Assembly (NCBI GenBank): GCA_963665525.1
Contig: OY762280.1
Coordinates: 3,596,001 to 3,660,000, forward strand
DNA length: 64,000 nucleotides
Reading direction: 5' to 3'
From: UBA12077 sp963665525
GTDB taxonomy: Bacteria > Bacteroidota > Bacteroidia > Bacteroidales > UBA12077
In this document: one piece after another, positions 36,525-45,014 of the stretch
Layout: each line of letters begins with the position of its first letter
Numbering within the stretch: position 1 is the first letter of the stretch
Notes under the pieces: generated by a model
What the model was told of the DNA's origin: nothing
The model's input: the letters and a program-made list of their open reading frames with translations, nothing else
Database searches by the model: none
Program-made: the position numbers and the translations under genes

Positions 36525-38300
36525 TTATTTTGAAAATGGTTTATATTTCTTACCGCCTCCAACGAAGCCGGCATTTTTATAAAATTCTACAAATGTTAAA
36601 CGTAATGGATGCACAAATGCACTTAAAACTGCTAAGAAGATATTTAATCCATGTCCTATCAGTAATACAATGATAAATGGAATATAGCTAACAAAACTAT
36701 CTCCGATAAACTGAGCTGCAATTTTATTAAATACCAAACCTAAAATAGCACTGGAAATACCAATTGCAAATAGTCTAATGTATGATAATAAATCGCCAAA
36801 AACTCCTGTTACCATGTTGTAAGCATCGTATAATCCCGATCCCATACTAGCAAATATATTGATGTCAGGATTACTAAATACTAATATTAATACTCCACTT
36901 AAGATCATTAAAATATTAATTACAATACCTGGTAGCGCTATATTCACCATTGGTAAAACAATAGCCAAAGCTCCACTTGTAATTAATAAAATCCATCCTA
37001 TAGTGGATAATCCATATTTTAATCCTCCTTGCCTGATTTGATTAGCAGCTTTAATAAACATACCGTAATAAATTTGTGCGCCACCAATACCTATCGATAA
37101 CCAGAATAATTTTAATGGATCAAGAATAATCTGTTTTAAAGGATAAGCTTCGATATTAATTAACTCTATTCCAAAGAAAGTTCCTGAGATCATTCCCATA
37201 ATTACAGTAGCTATACCTAAAAATGAAGCTAAGCTTAGAATAGGTTTTAGTTTTTTATCTACTTTTCCTCTTAACAACAACGTTGCAATCAAAAGTAATA
37301 ATCCATACCCTGAATCGCCCACACAAAAACCGAAAAATAACATGAAGAATGGAGCAAAGAATACAGTTAAATCTAATTCTTTATAATCAGGTAAATCATA
37401 TAAATCACCTATTGGTTCAAACAATCTTGAGAATTTATTATTTTTTAGTTTAATTGGAACATTTTCCTGCGTATTTGGCTTTTCCGACAGATAATATACA
37501 TTTTGTTCATCAAGCATTTTTTTAAGATCTGTTTTCTTTTCTTCAGGAATCCATCCCTCTAAAAGCATAACCTTTTCCTCTGCTTGTTTTTCAGTGTGAT
37601 TAATCGCTAAGTCGAAATCTGTTTTTTCTTGTAATTTTTGACGTGTTTCTTTAAGTACATCTTGATACTTAATAGCATATTCATCAAAAGCTTTTTCGAT
37701 TTCTTCTAAACGTTCTTTATTCTTCTGATCTTTTGCTAATAGCTCTGATAATCGATGTTCAGGTAATTTTATTTCCTCAGCATCAATATCTATAGGATTC
37801 GCACCGTGTTGAAGAGCCAAGATATATGAATATCCATCTATTGTGTTTATCACCTCAATAGGATATTTCTCTTTCCATTCCGGATTGAATTTTTTCTCGC
37901 TACAAACAAAATATCTTAAATAAATATGTTCTTTCGCAAATTTATCTTGCAACTCAAAATCGAAATCACCCCAAGGTTCAGCTTTTTGAATGTCTTTATT
38001 TAAAGAAAGCTGTTCCTGCTCAATAGAACTAATCTCCTCAGAAAGCATTTTGATTTGTTCAACCAATGCCAATCCATCCATTTCAGATTTTTCAGCAGCT
38101 TCTTCCTGATTTCTTCTTTCTAAGAACTTTAAGGTTATATTTATTTCGCTGATTTGTTGCAACGACAATCTGATATGCTCATCTATTTCTTTCTTTTTCT
38201 GAATAATATGAAGTACTCCCAATTCCTGAAGTTTCTCAAGAAAAGTGATATACTCCTTGTGATAGATTAAGAAAGAATATTTTATCATTGGAGTAATCAT
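36525..38300 (-). CDS. vatI: V/A-type ATPase I (stator, a-like) subunit
   Basis: 591 residues, somewhat shorter than archaeal I subunits (about 640-700). The N-terminal half (1 to about 320) is a charged, coiled-coil-rich cytoplasmic arm; the C-terminal half has about seven to eight transmembrane helices starting near FFAPFFMLFFGFCVGDSGYGLLLL. The ion-channel arginine is Arg509 in GDLLSYIRLFAIG, equivalent to the essential arginine of yeast Vph1. It overlaps vatD by one base (stop and start share an A), which indicates translational coupling, and precedes vatK. Subunits A, B, D, E and K of the complex are all encoded beside it. Confidence 0.95.
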   Translation of the reverse strand: MITPMIKYSFLIYHKEYITFLEKLQELGVLHIIQKKKEIDEHIRLSLQQISEINITLKFLERRNQEEAAEKSEMDGLALVEQIKMLSEEISSIEQEQLSLNKDIQKAEPWGDFDFELQDKFAKEHIYLRYFVCSEKKFNPEWKEKYPIEVINTIDGYSYILALQHGANPIDIDAEEIKLPEHRLSELLAKDQKNKERLEEIEKAFDEYAIKYQDVLKETRQKLQEKTDFDLAINHTEKQAEEKVMLLEGWIPEEKKTDLKKMLDEQNVYYLSEKPNTQENVPIKLKNNKFSRLFEPIGDLYDLPDYKELDLTVFFAPFFMLFFGFCVGDSGYGLLLLIATLLLRGKVDKKLKPILSLASFLGIATVIMGMISGTFFGIELINIEAYPLKQIILDPLKLFWLSIGIGGAQIYYGMFIKAANQIRQGGLKYGLSTIGWILLITSGALAIVLPMVNIALPGIVINILMILSGVLILVFSNPDINIFASMGSGLYDAYNMVTGVFGDLLSYIRLFAIGISSAILGLVFNKIAAQFIGDSFVSYIPFIIVLLIGHGLNIFLAVLSAFVHPLRLTFVEFYKNAGFVGGGKKYKPFSK

Positions 38301-38899
38301 TAGGCAGCCTCCTTATTTTCTTGACGTTTCTTAACGATCTTCTGTGATGATTTGGAAAGATTTTCCTCATCTTCAAGGAATCGTTTTACTTTAGAAATAG
38401 CTTCTTCGTAACCCGGAATTTGTACCTTTTCGTAAAGATTAACCTTTTGAGTAGTTTTCTTTCTTGCAAAATCTAAAAGTTCCATTTTACGTAAGAAAAA
38501 CTCACTTTCAATAGATATTTTAACCAGCGACTCAACAATCTGAACACCACTTAAAAACCAACTTGGTTTATTGAAAAGGCTAAATTCCTTCATCTCAAAA
38601 ATGACATCTTCTAAAATTGGGGTTTTTACACCAGCAATTTTCTTAACGATCATTTTCACATCTTTTACTGCAATCAGATCCTGATCAAACTCTCCCCAAA
38701 GTCGAACCATCGCATCGTATTCTTTCATACGAGCATCCAACTTACGAAGCAATTCATCAGATTGATCTTTTGCACGCTTAACTTCCATGCGTAATGCGGC
38801 CTCCTTACTTTGCAGTGTTGGCAAAGCACGCAAGCGGACTTTAAGCTGCTTGTTTAATTGCTGTAATGATGTTTTATTATATTGAAATTTTATTGCCAT
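38300..38899 (-). CDS. vatD: V/A-type ATPase D (central rotor) subunit
   Basis: 199 residues, nearly all helical. The N-terminal helix (YNKTSLQQLNKQLKVRLRALPTLQSKEAALRMEVKRAK) and the C-terminal helix form the rotor coiled coil, the V-type counterpart of F1 gamma. The ending (FSLFNKPSWFLSGVQIVE and the Lys-rich KRQENKEAA tail) fits Chlamydia/spirochaete D proteins. It is separated from vatB by 61 bases that contain an odd tandem repeat, the only wide gap inside this operon, and overlaps vatI by one base. No F subunit gene is present, so D may act without it or with an unrecognised partner. Confidence 0.93.
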   Translation of the reverse strand: MAIKFQYNKTSLQQLNKQLKVRLRALPTLQSKEAALRMEVKRAKDQSDELLRKLDARMKEYDAMVRLWGEFDQDLIAVKDVKMIVKKIAGVKTPILEDVIFEMKEFSLFNKPSWFLSGVQIVESLVKISIESEFFLRKMELLDFARKKTTQKVNLYEKVQIPGYEEAISKVKRFLEDEENLSKSSQKIVKKRQENKEAA

Positions 38900-38904
38900 A
38901 ATTT

Positions 38905-38958
38905 TTTAGTTATTAGTTTTTAGTTCATAGTTAAACTATGGACTTAAAACTGTGGACT
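38905..38958. repeat. Heptamer tandem repeat and 12-base direct repeat in the vatB-vatD spacer
   Basis: Four imperfect 7-mers of form NNTAGTT run head to tail (38905-38932: TTTAGTT, ATTAGTT, TTTAGTT, CATAGTT). They abut a 12-base direct repeat, AAACTATGGACT (38933-38944) and AAACTGTGGACT (38947-38958), differing at one base. The first repeat unit also forms a small hairpin (CATAGTT / AACTATG). The spacer is otherwise non-coding. Confidence 0.85.
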
Positions 38959-38960
38959 AA

Positions 38961-40286
38961 TTAATCTTCTTTTGGCCAATATTGATCAACAAATTCTTGT
39001 TTAATACCAACTTCAGCAGGTTCAAAATGCTCGTTGAATAAATTCCAACTTGTTGAAAGCATTTGATCTACCTCGATATTAACATCAATAGCCAATAATT
39101 TATCTGAATAATCTTTAGCAAATTTAAGAGTACGCTCATCATAATCTGTAAGGTCGAAACCATTTTCCTGTTTTGTTTTCGCGTTGGCAGCATCGGCATA
39201 TAAACGAATCGCTGCATTCATCACCTGTGGATGATCGGCCCGTGTTTTCTTACCAATTACTAACTGCTTCAGACGAGATAAACTACGGAATGGGTCAACA
39301 ACCACCTTACCAATATCAGTATCTTTACGTAAGAATAACTGACCTTCGGTAATATAACCAGTGTTATCAGGTATAGCGTGAGTAATATCACCACCCGATA
39401 ATGTTGTTACCGCAATAATTGTAATTGAACCACCATCTGGGAACTGTACCGCTTTCTCGTAAATCTTAGCTAAATCAGAATAAAGAGATCCCGGCATACT
39501 ATCTTTCGATGGAATTTGGTCCATACGGTTCGATACAATACTTAATGCATCGGCATAAAGTGTCATATCAGTTAAAAGAACCAATACTTTTTGATGTTTA
39601 TCTACTGCAAAATACTCAGCGGCAGTTAATGCCATATCTGGTACAAGAATACGTTCTACAGGTGGGTTTTCAGTTGTATTCACAAAACTGATAATACGAT
39701 CTAATGCACCTGCATTATCGAATACATTCTTATAATATAAATAATCGTCGTTTGTTAATCCCATACCTCCAAGGATAATTTTATCGGCATCAGCACGAAG
39801 TGCTACGTTTGCCATTACCTGGTTAAAAGGCTGGTCAGGATCGGCAAAGAAAGGAATCTTCTGTCCTGTTACCAAGGCATTGTTTAAGTCAATACCAGCA
39901 ATACCTGTTGGAATAAACTCTGATGGTTGTTTTCTACGAACAGGGTTCACAGAAGGACCACCAATCTGACGTTCTTCTCCTTCAATTGCAGGTCCACCAT
40001 CAATAGGATCTCCGTAAGCATTAAAGAAACGTCCTGATAATTCGTCACCAACTTTTAATACTGGTGGACGTCCTAAGAAAACAACTTCAGCATTTGTTGG
40101 GATACCTTCTGTACCTGAGAAAATCTGAAGTGTAACCTCATCGCCCATGATTTTTACAACCTGAGCTAATCGCCCGTGTACAATTGCCATTTCTTCATAG
40201 CCAATTCCTGTAGCTTTTAACGAACAAGTAGCTTTTGTAATCTGAGTGATCTTCGTATAGATTTTTTGAAATGCTTTTGTTTCCAT
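38961..40286 (-). CDS. vatB: V/A-type ATPase B (regulatory nucleotide-binding) subunit
   Basis: 441 residues. As expected for B it lacks a Walker A lysine motif but has the conserved VNPVRRKQPSEFIPTGIAGIDLNNALVTGQKIPFF region (160s), MGLTNDDYLYYKN, LVLLTDMTLYADALSIVSNRMDQIPSKDSMPGSLYSDLAKIYEKA and the C-terminal helical domain. B alternates with catalytic A in the head. It overlaps vatA by one base and is followed by the repeat-containing 61-base spacer before vatD. Length is normal for the bacterial branch. Confidence 0.97.
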   Translation of the reverse strand: METKAFQKIYTKITQITKATCSLKATGIGYEEMAIVHGRLAQVVKIMGDEVTLQIFSGTEGIPTNAEVVFLGRPPVLKVGDELSGRFFNAYGDPIDGGPAIEGEERQIGGPSVNPVRRKQPSEFIPTGIAGIDLNNALVTGQKIPFFADPDQPFNQVMANVALRADADKIILGGMGLTNDDYLYYKNVFDNAGALDRIISFVNTTENPPVERILVPDMALTAAEYFAVDKHQKVLVLLTDMTLYADALSIVSNRMDQIPSKDSMPGSLYSDLAKIYEKAVQFPDGGSITIIAVTTLSGGDITHAIPDNTGYITEGQLFLRKDTDIGKVVVDPFRSLSRLKQLVIGKKTRADHPQVMNAAIRLYADAANAKTKQENGFDLTDYDERTLKFAKDYSDKLLAIDVNIEVDQMLSTSWNLFNEHFEPAEVGIKQEFVDQYWPKED

Positions 40287-42058
40287 TATGCAGTTCTCCT
40301 TTCTTCGATTATCGAGTTAAGTTCATTCTCATTTTGCTTGAATTTATCCGAATTCCATTCAGAATAATTCATTTGTTTCATCTGGTTGATCATTTTCTTG
40401 AAATAAGAACCTACATCTTCAAATGATTCGTATGAGAAATCAGTATGATAAATATCTAATACTTTATTCAACATATATTTTTGACGTTCAAGAGATGTTG
40501 AAGCATCAATTTTATCAAATGCATCTTGTTGTAAAATTACGAAATCAACTACTTCGCCTTTCCAGAAACGATCATGATACTCGATAGGTACACCATCGTC
40601 ACCTAAGATATTAATCTGTTCAGCTACTTCTCTACTTCTAATTAAAATATCTCTTGCTAATTGTATTTTCTCCGGCCATTCAGGATCGATATTTTCTCTG
40701 AAATATTCTTCTAATTCAGGATATTCAGCATATTTCGAATACGAATCCAATGGGTCAATAGCAGGATAACGCTTACTATCGGCACGATCCTGGGAAAGTG
40801 CATAGAAACAGCGTGCTGCTTTCTTCGTTGATTCAGTTACCGGTTCTTTTAAGTTACCACCGGCTGGTGATACTGTTCCAATAAAGGTAATTGAACCTGT
40901 TTTATCGTTATTCAAATATGTAAATCCTGCACGAGAATAGAAGTTAGAAATAATAGCAGGTAAGTCCATTGGGAATGCATCCTGACCTGGTAATTCTTCC
41001 ATTCTGTTCGACATCTCACGAAGAGCTTGTGCCCAACGAGAAGTTGAATCGGCAAGTAATAATACTTTTAATCCCATTGCACGATAATATTCTCCTAAAG
41101 TCATTGCAGTATAAACTGATGCTTCACGAGCTGCAACCGGCATATTCGAAGTATTCGCGATAATCGTAGTACGTTCCATTAATTTACGTCCAGTACGTGG
41201 ATCATCTAATTCAGGGAATTCAGTAAAGATTTCCACAACCTCGTTTGCACGTTCACCACAAGCAGCAACAATAATCATATCAGCTTCGGCTTGTTTTGAG
41301 AGAGCATGCTGTAATACGGTTTTACCTGTACCAAAAGGCCCTGGAATGAATCCTGTTCCACCTTCTGCAATTGGATTTAATGTGTCGATTACGCGAACTC
41401 CTGTTTCCAATAACTTAAATGGACGTGGCTTTTCTTTATATGCTTTAATAGCCAATTTAACAGGCCATTTTTGAGTCATTGTTAAATCAATGTCTTTACC
41501 ATTTTCATCGGTAACAACAGCAATGATATCTTTAATGGTATATTCTCCCGCTTCAGCTACACTCTTAACAGTGTATTTACCTTCGAATTTAAAAGGAACC
41601 ATAATTTTGTGAGGCATCCAGTTTTCTTTCACCTCACCTAACCAACCTCCTGCTTCCAGAACATCTCCCGGTTTAGCCATTGGTTTAAATTCCCATTTTT
41701 TATCGTCTTCTAATGGATTAGTATGTTCTCCTCGTTTTAAAAAAACACCTTCCATTTTATCAAGGTCGTTTTGTAGACCATCGAAGTTTTTAGAAAGAAT
41801 ACCAGGACCAAGTGTTACTTCTAACATGTGTCCTGTAAACTCAACCGTGTGATTTACCTTCAACCCACGAGTACTTTCAAATACCTGAACATATGCCTGG
41901 GTACCCATTACTTTAATAACCTCAGCCATCAATTTAGTTCCTTCTAAATCAATGTAGCATATTTCATTTTGCAGAACAGGCCCATCAACCTCAACAAATA
42001 CAAGGTTCGCGATAATACCTGCGACTTTTCCTTTTGTCATTTTATTTATTTTTTCCAT
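40286..42058 (-). CDS. vatA: V/A-type ATPase A (catalytic) subunit
   Basis: 590 residues. The catalytic P-loop is GPFGTGKT (240-247), followed by the GERANEVVEIFTEFPEL segment with the catalytic glutamate, and LLADSTSRWAQALREMSNRMEELPGQDAFPMDL. The A-type non-homologous insert (about 110-200, with PGDVLEAGGWLGEVKENW) distinguishes it from F1 beta. It overlaps the DUF2764 gene by 17 bases at its start and vatB by one base at its end, an arrangement that fits tight translational coupling. Together with B it makes the A3B3 head. Closest by organisation to the chlamydial and spirochaetal enzymes. Confidence 0.98.
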   Translation of the reverse strand: MEKINKMTKGKVAGIIANLVFVEVDGPVLQNEICYIDLEGTKLMAEVIKVMGTQAYVQVFESTRGLKVNHTVEFTGHMLEVTLGPGILSKNFDGLQNDLDKMEGVFLKRGEHTNPLEDDKKWEFKPMAKPGDVLEAGGWLGEVKENWMPHKIMVPFKFEGKYTVKSVAEAGEYTIKDIIAVVTDENGKDIDLTMTQKWPVKLAIKAYKEKPRPFKLLETGVRVIDTLNPIAEGGTGFIPGPFGTGKTVLQHALSKQAEADMIIVAACGERANEVVEIFTEFPELDDPRTGRKLMERTTIIANTSNMPVAAREASVYTAMTLGEYYRAMGLKVLLLADSTSRWAQALREMSNRMEELPGQDAFPMDLPAIISNFYSRAGFTYLNNDKTGSITFIGTVSPAGGNLKEPVTESTKKAARCFYALSQDRADSKRYPAIDPLDSYSKYAEYPELEEYFRENIDPEWPEKIQLARDILIRSREVAEQINILGDDGVPIEYHDRFWKGEVVDFVILQQDAFDKIDASTSLERQKYMLNKVLDIYHTDFSYESFEDVGSYFKKMINQMKQMNYSEWNSDKFKQNENELNSIIEERRTA

Positions 42059-42893
42059 TTATTGCGAATTCTTTAGAAAACTCAAAACCCGATTTCAGAT
42101 CATTGATAATGTCTGAGAACATTTGTCGACCTGTTTCTTCGTCGAGTTCTAGCCATCTATAAGCTATGTCGAGTTTTATTGTATAAGCTAATATTACTTC
42201 AATCGTAAAATAATCGAAAAGAGTAATTTCCTCTACCTTATCCCATTTAAGTTGATCTAAACCTTTTTCACGAGCCATAATATTTTCATTGTCGGCAAGT
42301 GTAATAATATCAGAAACATATTCAAGGTCTACCTCTAAACCAAAATCTTTTGCATTACTGTTTAATATTGACTTTGTAACAAAATTATCGCCTATAAGCT
42401 GATGTTCTGCTTCAAGGTTGTATGTACGACAATTATGTCCAATAAGAATATTATTAAGATTTTGATTAAACTCAAACCACTGTTTTAAAAACTTATTTTT
42501 TGTTTTTAAAACATATTCATAATACATTTCTGTTAAAAGGTTTTCCCAACTTTTTGTAACGTTCTTCGATAACTCTTCATCATTATAAATCTCAACAAAC
42601 TCGTACATGTACGAAGGAAGAATTCCTTGTTTGTCGTCAGAAAATTCTGTTTCAAAATCCTGAACAGAATACATGCCTAATTTATTTTGATTTTCATAAT
42701 CTTCATCTAAGAATCGAAGAAGACGTTCATTGTCGTAAGGTAAAAATAGCAACTCAACCAGTTTATAATCTTCTGCTGAAAGGTGTTCTTTTAGCTCATT
42801 TTTAAAATCGAGCATTTGAAACTGAACCTCAGTATCATCGATAAAGATATCTGGTAAACCTGCTATAAAATAATGATAATAATTACGAAACAT
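42042..42893 (-). CDS. DUF2764 protein of the V/A-ATPase operon
   Basis: 283 residues, soluble, acidic and helical, starting MFRNYYHYFIAGLPDIFIDD, the pattern of the DUF2764 family that occupies this position (between E and A) in the V-ATPase operons of Chlamydia and spirochaetes. Those operons, like this one, lack recognisable genes for the C (d), F and G subunits, so DUF2764 may replace the C/d socket that sits the rotor on the ring. That role is inference. It begins two bases after vatE ends and overlaps vatA by 17 bases, so it is surely part of the complex's expression unit. Confidence 0.88.
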   Translation of the reverse strand: MFRNYYHYFIAGLPDIFIDDTEVQFQMLDFKNELKEHLSAEDYKLVELLFLPYDNERLLRFLDEDYENQNKLGMYSVQDFETEFSDDKQGILPSYMYEFVEIYNDEELSKNVTKSWENLLTEMYYEYVLKTKNKFLKQWFEFNQNLNNILIGHNCRTYNLEAEHQLIGDNFVTKSILNSNAKDFGLEVDLEYVSDIITLADNENIMAREKGLDQLKWDKVEEITLFDYFTIEVILAYTIKLDIAYRWLELDEETGRQMFSDIINDLKSGFEFSKEFAINGKNK

Positions 42894-42895
42894 AA

Positions 42896-43513
42896 CTATT
42901 CTCCCGGATATAACATTTCAATGGTTTTTGGACGCAAGTATGATTTGAAGAAGTTTTCAAAATCTTCTTCACTAAAACTGATCTTGTATGATCCATCAGC
43001 CGGCCCAACTTTAAATCCTCCTTTAATTGAATCGCTAAAACTTAATTCAAGATTCGCATTTAATTCTTTACCTGATTTTGCAGTAAAAAAGCTAGAAAAT
43101 TCCTTTTCTAACTCAGCAGGCAATAATACAGATAAATCTATTGCTTCCCCTTTTTTCGAATCCCAGTTTTTTACAACAGTTTCAATAATTTCCTTAACGA
43201 ATTTCACTTCGTCAAATGCTTTTTTAACAGGTTCGTCGATCACTTTGCTTACAATCATGTCTGTAATTTGCTGTTTTACAGCACGAATTGTTTGCTTAGT
43301 AGCAAGATTTAATTCGGCATCAACATTCTTTTTAATTTCTGCTGATTTTTGCTCAGCAGCAGCAATAATCTTTTCAGCTTCTTTTTCTGCATTTTGCTTT
43401 ACTTTTTCAGCCTCAGATTTTGCTTCAGCAAGAATTTTTTCTGCCTCGGTATTTGCTTTTTCAACCCCCTCGTTATAAAGCTTCTGTGTTAATTCCTGAA
43501 GTTTGTTTTCCAT
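42896..43513 (-). CDS. vatE: V/A-type ATPase E (peripheral stalk) subunit
   Basis: 205 residues. The first 100 or so form a long Ala/Glu/Lys-rich coiled coil (AEAKSEAEKVKQNAEKEAEK), the stalk part, followed by a globular C-terminal domain that binds the head. This is the first gene of the V/A operon and is preceded by a full -33/-7 promoter. Usually E pairs with a G/H subunit; none is encoded here, so E may pair with itself or an unrecognised protein. Assignment relies on operon position, the coiled coil and the length. Confidence 0.92.
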   Translation of the reverse strand: MENKLQELTQKLYNEGVEKANTEAEKILAEAKSEAEKVKQNAEKEAEKIIAAAEQKSAEIKKNVDAELNLATKQTIRAVKQQITDMIVSKVIDEPVKKAFDEVKFVKEIIETVVKNWDSKKGEAIDLSVLLPAELEKEFSSFFTAKSGKELNANLELSFSDSIKGGFKVGPADGSYKISFSEEDFENFFKSYLRPKTIEMLYPGE

Positions 43514-43863
43514 ATCTGTGAGATCTAATTGTTTTTACTTTAAAAAAATGAATTACAAATCTAATAACTTATATTTATTTATCAATAATTATTTACATTA
43601 ATACGTTATCAAATAAATAATTAGGTTTTGACCTAATTATTCATCAGCAAAACGAACAAAAAAATTGTTGAATTGTTCGTTTCTAACAAATTTAATTCAG
43701 TTCAAAACAAACACCAAATTGATGGCATTAATTTTAATTATACAATCTGTTTAACAACACAATCTAGGCTAAATATATTAGCAATTGTAATTAATTACTA
43801 ATCACTATTCTTAAAGTTAGTTTAGGTGGTAGGTCGGGCCAAAAATAAAAAAATATTTAAATG
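43514..43863. other. Intergenic region between the AtpI-like gene and the V/A operon
   Basis: These 350 bases hold the vatE promoter at the left end. A perfect inverted repeat AATTAGGT TTTG ACCTAATT lies at 43619-43638, and a second one, CGAACAA with TTGTTCG at its far end, at about 43653-43680; both could be regulatory hairpins or a weak terminator for the upstream minus-strand genes. No ORF or RNA gene was recognised. Confidence 0.5.
43556..43585 (-). promoter_or_regulatory. Promoter of the V/A-ATPase operon (-33 TTG, 19-base spacer, -7 TAGATTTG)
   Basis: On the minus strand TTG (43583-43585) is separated by exactly 19 bases from TAGATTTG (43556-43563), matching the Bacteroidota consensus TTG-N19-TAnnTTTG. 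The box lies 42 bases before the vatE start codon. Confidence 0.75.
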
Positions 43864-44259
43864 TCAAACATGATTTTTATCTTGTTTTCTTATATGCCTG
43901 ACAATTAAATATACTTCGAAGGCCGTATATAGTAAATATAAAGTAAAAAACGATATTAAAAACACTTTGGCTTTCTCTGTGAATAGAAATGCATATAAAG
44001 TAATTACTATTAAATAAATCATCATTTTTATACCCGAAACCATCATAAAACGGGCAGCAAATTTTGATGCTCCTTTATCTTGCATTTGAATTATAGAAAA
44101 ATGGAATATAGCCGTAAGCACAGCAATTATTCCAAGTAATATCCAAAATACAGGTAAATAAAATGCTGCCAATACTGTTTTAAAAAGTATTAGTGCAACA
44201 GTTGCCACAAGGACTGTAAAAAACAGTTCTTGCAATAAAAATCGTTTGAAAATCTGCAT
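43864..44259 (-). CDS. Four-helix membrane protein, AtpI-like position
   Basis: 131 residues with four predicted transmembrane helices (about 10-28, 30-50, 70-90 and 98-120). In related Bacteroidota a small membrane protein occupies the same spot between AtpZ and the F0 a subunit and resembles AtpI, the factor that helps assemble the c-ring. Sequence similarity to AtpI is not obvious by eye, so the link rests on position and topology. Its start overlaps the AtpZ stop by one base (TAATG), which implies coupled translation. The next F gene, atpB, is 8 kb away because the V/A operon is interposed. Confidence 0.7.
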   Translation of the reverse strand: MQIFKRFLLQELFFTVLVATVALILFKTVLAAFYLPVFWILLGIIAVLTAIFHFSIIQMQDKGASKFAARFMMVSGIKMMIYLIVITLYAFLFTEKAKVFLISFFTLYLLYTAFEVYLIVRHIRKQDKNHV

Positions 44260-44504
44260 TACTTCTGAGGCTTTAAAAAATCTTTTATAGCATAATACGT
44301 TGCGAAAATAACACTAGCCAAAGTAAGTACAACAGTAAATACCGGAAATTCTATCCCGGTTATCCATTGGTCAAGTTTTAATCCTCCAAGTACTCCAATA
44401 ACCATAATTGCTATCATCTGAAAGCCTATAGCCGAGTACTTAGCAAAGTCGCTAGGCGCTTTTTTGTTCTTTGTTTCCGAATTTTGGTTCTTCTGATCTG
44501 ACAT
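44259..44504 (-). CDS. AtpZ/AtpI family protein
   Basis: 81 residues. A charged Asn/Lys-rich N-terminus is followed by two transmembrane helices (about 25-47 and 54-73), with GFQMIAIMVIGVLGGLKLDQW, the AtpZ/AtpI signature. These proteins assist F0 assembly or act as magnesium/calcium channels beside ATP synthase. The ATG at 44504 is the only start that keeps both helices, and it lies inside the bactofilin gene, giving a 53-base overlap. It is coupled to the downstream membrane protein by a one-base overlap. Confidence 0.85.
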   Translation of the reverse strand: MSDQKNQNSETKNKKAPSDFAKYSAIGFQMIAIMVIGVLGGLKLDQWITGIEFPVFTVVLTLASVIFATYYAIKDFLKPQK

Positions 44505-44862
44505 TTTTATGTTGTTCTTCGCCCATATTACAGTTACCTGTAAATTTAGAGCCTGGTTCTATAGCTAATTTTTTAGTAACAATATCACCAAATATCTTAG
44601 CGGTCGCTTTAAGCGAAAGTAATTCACTAACCTTAATTTTTCCGTGAATTTCGCCTAATACTTCTGAGTTTTTGCAATCAATCTCACCATTTACACGACC
44701 AGTTTCACCAATAACAACTTTACCTGCAGTTTTCAAGTTTCCAGTTAGAACACCATCAATACGAATATCTCCATTTGAATTAACATCACCTGTTATTTCC
44801 GTTCCTGCTCCAATTAAGTTAATTGCAGCTGTAGTCTCTGTATCGTTGTTATACTTTGCCAT
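44452..44862 (-). CDS. Bactofilin (polymer-forming cytoskeletal protein)
   Basis: 136 residues. The right-handed beta-helix core (about 18-115) is a series of short repeats such as GTEITGDVNSNGDIRIDGVLTGNL split over several rungs, typical of the bactofilin family (DUF583). The termini are charged and unstructured. Bactofilins polymerise without nucleotide into filaments that help shape cells or place peptidoglycan enzymes. The gene heads the atpZ cluster, as in many Bacteroidota genomes. Its 3' end overlaps the atpZ start by 53 bases. A possible -7 box lies 43 bases upstream. Confidence 0.92.
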   Translation of the reverse strand: MAKYNNDTETTAAINLIGAGTEITGDVNSNGDIRIDGVLTGNLKTAGKVVIGETGRVNGEIDCKNSEVLGEIHGKIKVSELLSLKATAKIFGDIVTKKLAIEPGSKFTGNCNMGEEQHKNVRSEEPKFGNKEQKSA

Positions 44863-44904
44863 CTTATATACTATTTATTTTTAACTCCATTATTTATTAT
44901 TCAA

Positions 44905-44912
44905 CAAATATA
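44905..44912 (-). promoter_or_regulatory. Possible -7 box (TATATTTG) of the bactofilin gene
   Basis: On the minus strand TATATTTG fits TAnnTTTG, 42 bases before the bactofilin start. The same octamer recurs at 44947-44954. Neither copy has a clear TTG at the right distance. Confidence 0.35.
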
Positions 44913-45014
44913 GATATTTTTTTTTCTAACGTTTTAGTTAAGTTATCAAATATACGTTGAATTATTAGTTAAACATTCTATTTGTCAATTTATTGTAGGC
45001 AGAATATCTTTTTT

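Noticed and set aside
42873..43478. 201-residue plus-strand ORF opposite vatE, Phe/Ser/Ala-rich.
   Set aside because: Antisense to the coiled coil of vatE; composition is what the reverse of Glu/Lys/Ala codons gives. Not a gene.
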